The notes under the pieces: generated by a model
The model's database searches: none
Seen by the model: the letters and a program-made list of their open reading frames with translations, nothing else
Told to the model about the DNA's origin: nothing
Translations under genes and position numbers: made by a program
In this document: in pieces, positions 12,248 through 20,500 of the stretch
Layout of the letters: each line of letters begins with the position of its first letter
How positions within the stretch are numbered: position 1 is the first letter of the stretch
IMG/VR virus record: IMGVR_UViG_3300042870_001850
Coordinates: 1 to 64,000 of that record
Origin: a virus
Length of the DNA stretch: 64,000 nt
Reading direction: 5' to 3' (one strand)

Positions 12248-13024
12248 TTAATTAGCAACGATTGTAAATAAGCCAGAATCTCGCCCGAGTTTTTCAAGGC
12301 TCGATAAATCGGGAATTCCTGTTGCACTTGTCATGACGTATCCCGACATTCGTTGCCAACGTGCGTAAGCGTCTTTAGTTGCAGAATCGAAAACGCCGGC
12401 TGTAAATCCACGAAGGTCAGTAAACTGCTCAAGCGCAAGTTGTACCGTCGCAATATCCCGACCCTTCCTTCCAGGCCTGACGTTTGAAAACTTTAGCTCA
12501 ATAGCCACCGTCTCACTTATAGCCTTACTACTAGGCCGGGCTTTGAAATCTGGTCGTCCAAATCCAATGACATCGTAAATCCAACGTTCACGTAAATGTA
12601 CACCGTCACGGTCCTGAGATCCTTTAGGTAGGCCTGAACTTACGTTACCTTCCACCGTCATGAATCTGTCGGTCATACGTACGCCTGTAGTGTCTACAAC
12701 TATGCCACAATGCGGAGTACCGAAATCTTTGTCCGTCGCAAATCCGAAGAAGACAATGTCTCCAGGCCGCGGTCTAAACTTCAACCGTCCCTGTTGAGAG
12801 AACTCCGCTAGGCCTGTCGGTGTGTAAACGCATGAGGGGATCTTTAATCCGGCGTCCCTAGCAACAATGTCAACGAAAGCGCCAGCCCACGGTGTGTCGT
12901 GAGATGTGTAGCCAATCTGCGCGGAGAAATCACTTTGACCGCCGGGTCGGGTTCGGTAACCAAGATGAGACTTGGCGCCGGCGATAAATAGATCTAAATT
13001 GCTATGCTGCACTAATCTCGTCAT
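12248..13024 (-). CDS. CHAP/NlpC-like lysin with peptidoglycan-binding-like C-terminus
   Basis: 258 aa. N-terminal CHAP-type fold: PWAGAFVDIVARDAG, YTPTGLAEF, RPRPGDIVFFGF, PHCGIVV and TVEGN motifs in the usual order. The C-terminal part (about 180-258), with IATVQLALEQFTDLRGFTAG and DAYARWQRMSGY, resembles a peptidoglycan-binding domain 1. The position where CHAP enzymes normally carry the catalytic Cys (PWCA) reads PWAG, so activity is doubtful unless another Cys substitutes. Five copies of the dispersed ACCGTC/AGGCCKG element lie inside this gene. Overlaps the upstream small gene by 23 nt. Confidence 0.75.
   Translation of the reverse strand: MTRLVQHSNLDLFIAGAKSHLGYRTRPGGQSDFSAQIGYTSHDTPWAGAFVDIVARDAGLKIPSCVYTPTGLAEFSQQGRLKFRPRPGDIVFFGFATDKDFGTPHCGIVVDTTGVRMTDRFMTVEGNVSSGLPKGSQDRDGVHLRERWIYDVIGFGRPDFKARPSSKAISETVAIELKFSNVRPGRKGRDIATVQLALEQFTDLRGFTAGVFDSATKDAYARWQRMSGYVMTSATGIPDLSSLEKLGRDSGLFTIVAN
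12444..12479. repeat. Dispersed ACCGTC/AGGCCKG element, copy i
   Basis: ACCGTC 12444-12449, AGGCCTG 12473-12479, 23 nt between; within the CHAP-like gene. Confidence 0.5.
12507..12539. repeat. Dispersed ACCGTC/AGGCCKG element, copy e
   Basis: ACCGTC 12507-12512, AGGCCGG 12533-12539, 20 nt between; shares GCCACCGTCTCA with intergenic copy a. Confidence 0.55.
12602..12636. repeat. Dispersed ACCGTC/AGGCCKG element, copy f
   Basis: ACCGTC 12602-12607, AGGCCTG 12630-12636, 22 nt between; within the CHAP-like gene. Confidence 0.5.
12654..12687. repeat. Dispersed ACCGTC/AGGCCKG element, copy g (diverged)
   Basis: ACCGTC 12654-12659 preceded by TTCC; right box ACGCCTG 12681-12687, one mismatch; 21 nt between. 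Confidence 0.4.
12784..12816. repeat. Dispersed ACCGTC/AGGCCKG element, copy h
   Basis: ACCGTC 12784-12789, AGGCCTG 12810-12816, 20 nt between; within the CHAP-like gene. Confidence 0.5.
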
Positions 13025-13175
13025 ACAAGCTATTTATACCAGCAAGAACGGCTAAAGCCTCAGCGGCCCTCGCAGTTGTGCGGATGTGAGCTTCTCGTGT
13101 TGAGCATTTGTCGATGTCACTTTGGAGATTCTCAACAAGCGCTACTGCAAGTTGACGTAGGGTTTCAGTCGTCAT
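13002..13175 (-). CDS. Small helical protein (57 aa)
   Basis: Start set at ATG 13175 (MTTETLRQLAVALVENLQSD), overlapping the upstream gene by 11 nt. All-helical by composition with one Cys. Its place between a small-terminase-like gene and a lysin suggests a late-gene cluster. Function unknown. Confidence 0.65.
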   Translation of the reverse strand: MTTETLRQLAVALVENLQSDIDKCSTREAHIRTTARAAEALAVLAGINSLYDEISAA

Positions 13176-14109
13176 TTGACGTATCCTCTGGGTTTTCTGA
13201 TGAAACGGTGTCGTCAACAATTTCTGCATCTATGATTCCGGGAAGGTTGATCCCAGCTTCTGCTAATCTTGCTGCAACTTGAATTGCACCGTCAGCTAAT
13301 CTCTGGAGACGTTCAGCTACAATTTGAGCTGGAGCGCGTCCGTCAGTAACTTCAAGGCGTGCATCGAATTCTACACCACCACGCACGCCCGCGCGGTCCA
13401 AAATCTCAGTTGATGCTTTTAATCTCACAGGCTCTGATGCGGCATTTTGCATGAGATCTTCTAGAATGTCTACGGCGTACGGCGCAGCTTGAGTAAGCTT
13501 GGCTCTTGCGCGTTCAATGTCTTCGCCAGGTTTGCGCGACATGCTGCGAAGATGCACACGGCACAAGCCGTCATCCTTCGGGCGTCCCGAGGACCAGAGC
13601 ATGCAACGAATGCCGTCATCTTTAACGGCTCGGCAACGGTGAGGTTGCGCGTTGGGTTGTTTCTTTGAGGACTTAGGGCCCTCTTCCTGCTCTTTAAGGT
13701 ATGCGCGGGTAGAACCCATGACCCAGGGTGGAACTAAGTAGTCTGCGGCGCTTTCGGCGAGGAGATCATAGCCAGTGATATAGTCCGAGTTAATGATCGA
13801 TGGATCTGTCAAAATCGGCTTTTTCTCCGAAAGTGACATAATCCGGCGTTGTTTCGCCATTTCGTCGGATCGAGCCTGGATTAGGCCTGTAGGCACACCG
13901 TTCGAGGCGTATACGGTATCCCAACCCATCCGAGCTCCACGGAGGATAGCGCGGTTCTCGTAGGTATCTTGGCAAACACCACGCTCTACTTCATCAATGC
14001 CGATATCAGAGAGGTTAGGTCGAATATTGACTGGCTCGTCAATTTGGACTTCAGGCCGCTCTCCCTTGGGCTCGTCATCTTGGAATGAAGTTAGAACAAT
14101 GTCTGGCAT
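13165..14109 (-). CDS. Small-terminase-like / HTH protein (314 aa)
   Basis: The C-terminal third contains AAPYAVDILEDLMQNAASEP followed by VRLKASTEILDRAGVRGG, the pattern typical of actinophage small-terminase or HTH-type proteins (helices sensing repeat units followed by ILDRAG). The middle holds HRCRAVKDDGIRC and LCRVHL, possible zinc ligands in a C..C..C..H arrangement also seen in DUF-type HNH-like or zinc-finger segments. The N-terminus is acidic and Pro-rich. DNA packaging recognition is plausible, but no large terminase is in view. Confidence 0.5.
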   Translation of the reverse strand: MPDIVLTSFQDDEPKGERPEVQIDEPVNIRPNLSDIGIDEVERGVCQDTYENRAILRGARMGWDTVYASNGVPTGLIQARSDEMAKQRRIMSLSEKKPILTDPSIINSDYITGYDLLAESAADYLVPPWVMGSTRAYLKEQEEGPKSSKKQPNAQPHRCRAVKDDGIRCMLWSSGRPKDDGLCRVHLRSMSRKPGEDIERARAKLTQAAPYAVDILEDLMQNAASEPVRLKASTEILDRAGVRGGVEFDARLEVTDGRAPAQIVAERLQRLADGAIQVAARLAEAGINLPGIIDAEIVDDTVSSENPEDTSNDD

Positions 14110-14191
14110 TTTTTACCTTCGTGAGTGGAGGTGAGGGATCTCCACTGGGGAGAGGGCGAAACTTACGTGGAGACCCCTCGAGTTTTGCAGC

Positions 14192-14467
14192 TTACTTGCG
14201 GCTGAAAAGTCTCTTGAAAAATGACTTCTTCTTCGGAGCTGGAGCTTTTGGCGCTGGCGTCGTAGAAATGGTTACTTTCGGAGCTTCTGCTGCAGTGTGC
14301 GTATGCGTCGTGTACTTCACGGTCGCATTAGTTGCGGTGCTCGTAGCTGATGTAGCTGGAGCCGCTGCTTTCTTAGCGGGTGCTGCAGCTTTTTTGGCAG
14401 GTGCTTTTTTAGCTGCTGCTTTCTTCGCTGGAGCTTTCTTAGCTGGTGCTTTCTTTTCTGCTGACAT
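14192..14467 (-). CDS. Histone-H1-like KKAPAKKA-repeat protein (91 aa)
   Basis: The first 40 residues are Lys/Ala/Pro repeats (KKAPAKKAPAKKAAAKKAPA), as in the C-terminal tail of actinobacterial HupB and eukaryotic H1. Then comes a Thr/Ala-rich stretch, and the protein ends with an amphipathic basic peptide KKKSFFKRLFSRK that could touch membrane or DNA. It may condense DNA or bind nucleic acid or polyanion. ATG 14467 has AGAAAGCGACAC upstream. Confidence 0.7.
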   Translation of the reverse strand: MSAEKKAPAKKAPAKKAAAKKAPAKKAAAPAKKAAAPATSATSTATNATVKYTTHTHTAAEAPKVTISTTPAPKAPAPKKKSFFKRLFSRK

Positions 14468-14493
14468 GTGTCGCTTTCTGTTTGTAACTCGGT

Positions 14494-14688
14494 CTACTTT
14501 GCAGTACGGCCGAATGCAATGTCTTTAGGGTTCAAGTAACGAACGAGCATCGGGGCTACCGCTGCTACGCCTGCTGCAAGAAGGTCACTTGGATCGGTGT
14601 TGCCTGTCATATACAATGCTAGGGCAGCTCCGCCGAATGATCTCGCATACGACGCTATCATAGCTTTGATTGCTGGGGATAGATTCAT
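14494..14688 (-). CDS. Small membrane protein, candidate holin (64 aa)
   Basis: Start set at ATG 14688 (MNLSPAIKAMIASYARSFGG), preceded by AGAAGATAATC. Two hydrophobic segments, SFGGAALALYMTG and LLAAGVAAVAPMLVRYL, separated by a short polar turn, look like a small holin. It neighbours a lysin gene, which supports but does not prove a lysis role. Confidence 0.55.
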   Translation of the reverse strand: MNLSPAIKAMIASYARSFGGAALALYMTGNTDPSDLLAAGVAAVAPMLVRYLNPKDIAFGRTAK

Positions 14689-14862
14689 GATGATTATCTT
14701 CTTTCTAGAGTCACAGAGATCTCTATTCACCACTATGGCACACGAAGTGTTGAGAGATTTTTTGTGAGTGTGAGGTCAAAAGGCAGCCTCCTGGGCTATC
14801 GCTTTTAGAAACAGGGATTTTGTGGACACTTTTATAATAGAAAAAAGTGCTTTTGAAATCTG

Positions 14863-14935
14863 CGCCGAGAGCAGGAATCGAACCTGCGACCAAGAGATTA
14901 GAAGGCTCTTGCTCTATCCACTGAGCTACCTCGGC
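14863..14935 (-). tRNA. tRNA-Arg (anticodon UCU)
   Basis: On the minus strand the acceptor GCCGAGG pairs with TCTCGGC, the D-arm is GCTC-AGTGGATA-GAGC, the anticodon loop is CTTCTAA (U33, anticodon UCU, A37) and the T-arm is GCAGG-TTCGATT-CCTGC. The last anticodon-stem pair (31-39) is a C-U mismatch. No encoded CCA. It reads the rare Arg codons AGA/AGG, which the phage uses often in its right-arm genes. Confidence 0.9.
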
Positions 14936-15168
14936 TTGTGCTGCTCTCTACGCCATTTTGTCATGTTGTAGGCGTGAGAGATCCACCACATTGCTGACAT
15001 CGCAATGAAGCCTGGCTTGTTGTGACTGATGGAATAAATGAACCATGGGATGCTGTGGAGCAGGACAATAAGCCAACCCCACCAGATCTTTCTTCCGACG
15101 ACAAGCATTCCCGCTACGCCAATAATCTCCATTGCGAAAAGGACCCAGGTCCAGGTTGCATCATTCAT
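14926..15168 (-). CDS. Small multi-pass membrane protein (80 aa)
   Basis: Three hydrophobic segments (WVLFAMEIIGVAGMLVV, WGWLIVLLHSIPWFIY, GFIAMSAMWWISHAY) and a basic C-terminus, resembling small PnuC-like or phage membrane proteins. The gene lies between the two tRNAs and its 3' end overlaps the tRNA-Arg gene by 10 bp, which is unusual. Confidence 0.6.
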   Translation of the reverse strand: MNDATWTWVLFAMEIIGVAGMLVVGRKIWWGWLIVLLHSIPWFIYSISHNKPGFIAMSAMWWISHAYNMTKWRREQHKPR

Positions 15169-15170
15169 TG

Positions 15171-15242
15171 AGCCCTCGGTCAGGATTGAACTGACGACCT
15201 ACGCATTACAAGTGCGTTGCTCTACCACTGAGCTACAAGGGC
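15171..15242 (-). tRNA. tRNA-Thr (anticodon UGU)
   Basis: Minus strand: acceptor GCCCTTG/CGAGGGC, D-arm GCTC-AGTGGTA-GAGC, anticodon stem ACGCA/TGCGT with loop CTTGTAA (anticodon UGU), T-arm GTCAG-TTCAATC-CTGAC. Fully paired stems apart from a wobble; no encoded CCA. ACA codons are abundant in the right-arm fibre genes. Confidence 0.93.
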
Positions 15243-15251
15243 GGGTTAGAT

Positions 15252-15518
15252 CTATTGAGTCTGTGTTAGATCTGGAAAATCTGGGTCGTTTCCTTTTACA
15301 ACATCAAGAGCTCTACGAAGACCGAGAGAATAAAAAGTACCGTCATCGGGCATTCTCTCTTCCCAGTCGCGAATCATCTCTGTGAGTTTCATCTCAATCG
15401 TGTCAATCCAGTCCATTGTCGCATCGGAGACAATTGCTGCAATCTTCTCTACTGGCACGTTGGGTTGAACCACTGCTAGTTCTTTTATGATCGTTTTCAC
15501 AACATCCTGCTTGTTCAT
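15252..15518 (-). CDS. Hypothetical protein (88 aa)
   Basis: Helical, acidic; contains IRDWEERMPDDGTFYSLGLR, similar in feel to short phage proteins of unknown function. ATG 15518 lies 2 nt from the glycosyltransferase stop, so the two are co-transcribed. Confidence 0.65.
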   Translation of the reverse strand: MNKQDVVKTIIKELAVVQPNVPVEKIAAIVSDATMDWIDTIEMKLTEMIRDWEERMPDDGTFYSLGLRRALDVVKGNDPDFPDLTQTQ

Positions 15519-15519
15519 G

Positions 15520-16179
15520 TCATACCTCGTAAACTGTTTCTTTGTGATGCTTCACTTTGACAAGAGGATCAATCATAATCTTGAATCCAGCAAGTTGAGC
15601 GGCACCACACCAAGAATAGTCTTCTCCGACATTGACTCGCATCTCTGAATCATCAGACCACTTAACTTTGCCGATCAAGAACCACGGTCTTGGCATGGTC
15701 TCGAATATACCAGATTTTACGCATAGGAATCCGAAACCAACACCGCCGACTTCGACTGGCTCGTAGTGAAGAAGAAACTCTACTTTGTTAATTCTTGTCG
15801 GAGCTCCTCGCTCATTAGGAAACTGAGCAGCGATAGTTCCAGCAGGATCAATTGTGTAGAGTCCAGAGATCACATCGTGTTCTGACTCGTAGAGTTTCAT
15901 AAAATCTTCCACCGTCCACTCGATATCTGAGTCAATCCAGAAGATCTTGTCATACGTGAACTCTCCACGACCAATCTCTCTTGAAGAGTAGTCATGACTC
16001 CAGGAGTCAATAGCAGTCAATTCTCGAGCTGTTGGCACAAAAGACGTGTACTTATTGAGAAACTTGACCTGAAGCCCTTTGTTTGCAAGGGTTTGCGTAG
16101 TTTCTACTAGGCTTTTCACATACTCTGCATGGAACATTCGTCCAGGAGTCGCGATTACGACATGATAGTGAGGCTTCAT
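15520..16179 (-). CDS. GT-A-type glycosyltransferase (219 aa)
   Basis: Start set at MKPHYHVVIATPGRMFHAEY (ATG 16179), overlapping the upstream 26-aa frame as ATGA and with GGAAGG as ribosome-binding site. FWIDSDIEW supplies the DxD-like metal/nucleotide motif about residue 85, with a preceding LTAIDSWSHDY region and a C-terminal GEDYSWCGAA...VKVKHH tail as in GT2-like phage glycosyltransferases. Probably transfers a sugar to DNA, protein or surface polymer; acceptor unknown. Goes with the nucleotidyltransferases at 21.6 and 36.1 kb as sugar-modification capacity. Confidence 0.75.
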   Translation of the reverse strand: MKPHYHVVIATPGRMFHAEYVKSLVETTQTLANKGLQVKFLNKYTSFVPTARELTAIDSWSHDYSSREIGRGEFTYDKIFWIDSDIEWTVEDFMKLYESEHDVISGLYTIDPAGTIAAQFPNERGAPTRINKVEFLLHYEPVEVGGVGFGFLCVKSGIFETMPRPWFLIGKVKWSDDSEMRVNVGEDYSWCGAAQLAGFKIMIDPLVKVKHHKETVYEV

Positions 16180-16256
16180 TTCGCCTTCCAATCGTTGAAT
16201 GCCATCATAGCCATACCAAGAATAGCAAGAACAACGACAATAATGATCGTTTCCAC
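16176..16256 (-). CDS. 26-aa single-pass membrane peptide
   Basis: GTG start at 16254-16256 with a near-perfect ribosome-binding site (TAAGGAGGAAC). The frame opens METIIIVVVLAILGMAMMAF and ends NDWKAK: one transmembrane helix and a short charged tail. Its TGA overlaps the glycosyltransferase ATG (ATGA). The strong ribosome-binding site and coupling make it likely to be translated. Confidence 0.6.
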   Translation of the reverse strand: METIIIVVVLAILGMAMMAFNDWKAK

Positions 16257-16283
16257 TGTTTGTTCCTCCTTACTTTAATTAGT

Positions 16284-16826
16284 TTAGACTTGATCACGGC
16301 AACTCGGGCAGAGAAGAGCGTCATAGCCAGTTGCATAGTTTACAGAAATCCCGTTAGGAGTCACAGGTGTAGGTGAAATACTGTCTGCTGAGTTTCCACA
16401 TCTGTCGCAGACAGGATCTACGAGCCAAGTCACTGACTTACCCTTTTTGATAGATGCGACCATTCCGCGAGTAAGAGCATGCATAGATCCTCCACCAGTA
16501 GTTTTGCGCAAGAAAGATCTTAGATCCTCTACTTCAAGAACTGGCTTGACATGCTTACAAGGACATTCCATTCTTGTCGGTTTGCAGTAGACAAGACCGT
16601 TAGTAGAAGTATGACGAGAAACTGGATGACCACAGACGCAGACATGAGGATCTCTCATTCCTGACGCGATCTTCCCAAGGAGCATCTCGTCCATCTCGAT
16701 AGCTTCTTCTACGTCAATGCCCATCATCTCGAGAGCCTCTCGTGCAGAAGTAGTTCGTCTTTCATTTTGTACAGTTTTATCCAATGGATCCTGTACAAGT
16801 TTTATTGCGTGTGCATCATTTGTCAT
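16284..16826 (-). CDS. Cysteine-rich zinc-finger-like phage protein (180 aa)
   Basis: Start set at MTNDAHAIKLVQDPLDKTVQ (ATG 16826), 7 nt after TATAGT, consistent with a leaderless start. Two Cys/His clusters: CVCGHPVSRH with CKPTRMECPCKHV, then CDRCG with CPSC near the C-terminus. The central VLEVEDLRSFLRKTTGGG region is familiar from actinophage zinc-finger proteins of unknown function. First gene of the leftward arm next to the divergent region. Confidence 0.65.
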   Translation of the reverse strand: MTNDAHAIKLVQDPLDKTVQNERRTTSAREALEMMGIDVEEAIEMDEMLLGKIASGMRDPHVCVCGHPVSRHTSTNGLVYCKPTRMECPCKHVKPVLEVEDLRSFLRKTTGGGSMHALTRGMVASIKKGKSVTWLVDPVCDRCGNSADSISPTPVTPNGISVNYATGYDALLCPSCRDQV

Positions 16827-17293
16827 GTGTGAAACTATACCATACAAACTAGTAACTATTGTTGACTATCTTTGATTCTTATTGAAACTGTTTAGAAGTC
16901 TCTGTAACTCCGTAACTGAACTATTTTTTAGGTTAGCCACTCACGTACACGTATACGCGTATACCAAAAATAGTTCAGTAACAGAGTATCAATATATAGT
17001 ATTTATAGTAGTACTTAGAAGAATTGTTTTTGCACTCACATCATTTTCAAGTAGTACACTGCACTATAGCCACACACTCACATCCCAAACTCAACACTCT
17101 CTCTCCCATTTTCATAGTCGCCCTCTTCTCATTATCTTCTTAACTGCAGCTCAAAATTCGTATTCACAACCGCCTTCTGCATCGTCATCCGAGTCACATT
17201 AGTACAAGCAACGCCCTTCCGCTCCCGCCGATTAGTACAATGCAAAGCAGGTAATTTCACATTGAGATACAAACAAGATATGATTACAGAGTC
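16827..17293. promoter_or_regulatory. Divergent intergenic region with nested palindromes
   Basis: 467 bp without a convincing gene between the leftward and rightward arms. A 14-bp perfect inverted repeat (ACTGAACTATTTTT at 16915-16928 and its complement at 16966-16979) encloses a perfect 14-bp palindrome GTATACGCGTATAC (16951-16964). Farther right are AT-rich runs and TTCACA-N17-TATGAT (about 17253-17281), a likely promoter for the 84-aa gene. Candidate operator or replication origin. Confidence 0.55.
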
Positions 17294-17548
17294 ATGTATT
17301 TTCTAAATGAAGACCCACACAAAAGAATCTTGAGAAGGCTTTCAGCCTGCACTCACACTCTCTATGCGGTGGCAGAAGAGCTTGATGACTTCGAAGACGA
17401 AGAGCTTGAAGACGTAGAAAAGCGAGGAGATCTACTCATATCAGTAGAGAACCTTATTGATGTAGCAATGCATCTCACAGATGAAATTCGCGCCATAGCC
17501 TGGCAACACACACTGACACCACAACAACTCGAAGATGAAGACTACTAA
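17294..17548 (+). CDS. Acidic helical protein (84 aa)
   Basis: Basic start (DPHKRILRRLS), then a Glu/Asp-rich stretch (EELDDFEDEELEDVEKRGD) and a helical end. No family recognised. First gene of the rightward arm. ATG is 9 nt after TATGAT, close to a leaderless arrangement. Confidence 0.6.
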   Translation: MYFLNEDPHKRILRRLSACTHTLYAVAEELDDFEDEELEDVEKRGDLLISVENLIDVAMHLTDEIRAIAWQHTLTPQQLEDEDY

Positions 17549-17565
17549 TTAACAAGTAAGGATAT

Positions 17566-20500
17566 ATGAACCACCGCGGTACACGCGGGGGAGAGCGTTT
17601 CGGGCGAAACAAAATCATAAGAGTTCGTAAAGGCTCTTGGGTAATTATTCCATCTATACTTATAGCACTAGCTTCGGCTTTTACTCCGTTAGGTCTTGTG
17701 GCCAACGCTACAGGTAATACCGTCTCAATACCAAACGCTGGTTTTGAAGATGGCACACTGACTGGTTGGGATAAGGGTTCACAGACTGGAACGCTTGGCG
17801 CTTCCATAACTGGCAGCGGAACTGGTGTAACCGTCTTTACTGGTTCACGCACTTTTACTTATGGTGCAAGTAGCTGGACATTTTCGCCAAACAATGCTAC
17901 ATACGCAGCACTGCTGCAGCCAAAGGGTGAACAGACGTTTACTCAATCTACTGCAGCCCTCGGACTTTCTGGAAATCAAACTTCAGAAATAACACAAACA
18001 CTATCGAGCCAAGCAACTACAACAGGCTTAGGAAATGGCAACCCTACAGATGCTGCATGGATTACCCGTGAAGTAGAGCTGACAGCTGGTGTTACATACA
18101 CGATGTCTTGGAACTATATGGCAACTGACTATGTTCCATTTAATGATGGTTCAATTACGTCTTTGGTTCCAGTCACAGTTGCATCAACTCCAGCAATTAC
18201 TGTCAATAACTTTAATAAGTCATATGCTCTTCTTGGTTTTACTAACCCAGGAACTGGCGATTACTCTACTGGTTCATATGGTTCAACCGGCTGGCAGATA
18301 TCAACTTATGAAGTTTCTGTTAGCGGGACTTACAAGCTTGGATTTGCAGTATTCAACCTTGATGATACTTCTCTATCACCAGTTCTGATGATTGACAGCG
18401 AAATTGGCACAACACAACAGTGCAGTCAAAACGGATCTTGTCAAACATTTGGTGGAGTTGAAGCAAATAATGATACAGCGCCGACACTTCCTCCAACTAC
18501 AACAACGGAGCCAGTACCTACAACAACTACAACAACACTTCCTCCAGCAACATCACTTGAAGTAACAAGTCTCGATGACACTACTTCCGATGGAACATTG
18601 CGTTGGGCAATCACACAAGCAAACGCGCAAAGCGGTGGAATCTATGACAGCATTACTTTTGCAAGTGGACTTGTGGGAACAATTACTCTTACGTCAGATC
18701 TTCCAGCAATTACTGCAAGTGTGTCAATTACTGGTAACGGTATAACGAGCACTATCATTGACGGAAATGGCTTGTACCGTCCTATCTATAATAATGGTCA
18801 AAGAACAATAGCTATTAGCAATATGACACTAAAAAATGGAAAGGTTGCGACTGGAGGTCTTGCTTGGACAAACCAAGGAACATTCACAGTAACAAGTGTC
18901 AAGTTCTCGAACACTCAACAGTACGCGTGGCACCAGCAGAATCAAACAGTCACAACATTCAACTCTTGTATCTTTGCAAATAACTACGCAGGTATTCGTT
19001 CTGACTATGGAAGTACTCCAACGACAAAGAGTCTCACAGACTCTGACTACCAAAACCGAGTCTATGTTAATAACTCACAGTTCTTAAACAATACCTACGG
19101 TCTCGCAACAGAACGCTTTACAAAGATCGAGAACTCCACGTTCACAAACAACACTGTCTCCGCTGCGCAACTACAGGGTCTCAACCGTCATCAAGTCTAC
19201 AATTCCACGTTCACAAACAACGGCACTGGAGTTTCGCTATTCTCATACATTCCAGCAGGATGGACACCTGGCGCAGATAACCAATTAGTAGAAGGAAACA
19301 CGTTCACTGAAAACGGCATTGCGATCAACGTCAATAACTACTTCAATAACGGAGCAAAATCCTACAACGGAGTATACGCAAACTCGTGGTCAACTTCTAC
19401 TAACAACACTTTTGATAACAACACGAACATCTACGCAGGCTCTGACTTCGTTATTGGAAACAACACAGTTGTAACTACTACCACTACTACTACCACTACG
19501 ACAACAACAAGCACTACTACTACTACTACTACTACAGTCCCAGAAGTGCCAACTGGCACGACAACAACTACCGAACCAGCGGTTGTCCCTCCTCCTGTTG
19601 AGACGATTCCAACAGAAAACACCACTGTCTCAATTCCTGAGTTAGACCCAAATCCAGTCGCAACTCCAGAACCAGAGACAACAGTTACAACAATTTCCCC
19701 AACTACTACAACCCTTATTGAAACAATATTTAACCCAGTGGAGGTAACCCCCGTTGAGACACCCACGAGCGAAGGTAACACCGAAGGTGATGGACCCGCC
19801 ACCTCGATACCACAATATGCCCCAGAACAAGAGACAACAACACAAACGGATGAACCGCCGTTAGTTGTGCCAGAAGCTATACAAGATGCTGCCGACACTG
19901 CAGTTGCAGATATTTTTGATGGACCCATGTCTAACGCAGGACTTGCAAACGCTGTTGATGATTTAGTTGCAGATGCGGAAACGCCTGAAGCACTAACCGC
20001 CGTGGTTAACTCATTGCTTGACCAAGAACTAACAGACACGCAGTTCTCTACAGTAATTGATTCAGTGTTTGATGGACCTATGTCTGACGAAAACTTCTCT
20101 GCTGCAGTTGATGCTGTCTTTGCAGATACTTCAACGCTGAGCGACGAACAGTTTGACACTGCAGTGCAAGCAGTTTTTGATGGGCCTTTGTCAACCGAAC
20201 AGTTTGGTGACGCTCTCGAGGCTGTCTTTAGCGAGCCAATCTCTGATGAGAAGTTTGATGCAATCATTGACGCCGTTTTGGATGAGCCACTTTCAGACGA
20301 ACAGTTTGCAGAAGTTGTTGGGGTCCTTGAGTCCGACGCTGTCTCTGAAGAACAAGTAGCCGCAGCTGTTGATAGCATCTTGGAAAACGAAGTCACCGCT
20401 GAACAAGCAACAGATCTTGCTACAAGCGAAAAAGTTTTGGAAAGCATTGATGCAGACCAAGCAGCAGAGATCTTCGATGCTGTTGCAGTTGATGAGCTGA

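Noticed and set aside
4201-12816. The ACCGTC/AGGCCKG elements as a CRISPR or simple terminators
   Set aside because: Boxes are only 6-7 nt, not mutually complementary, irregularly spaced and mostly inside genes; neither interpretation fits.
14085-14528. 147-codon plus-strand frame (Ala/Phe-rich)
   Set aside because: Antisense shadow of the KKAPAKKA-repeat gene; composition is simply the complement of Lys/Ala codons.
16882-17202. 106-codon plus-strand frame in the divergent gap
   Set aside because: Ser/Thr/Leu-rich, no ribosome-binding site, runs through the palindromes and AT-rich runs; better read as regulatory DNA.
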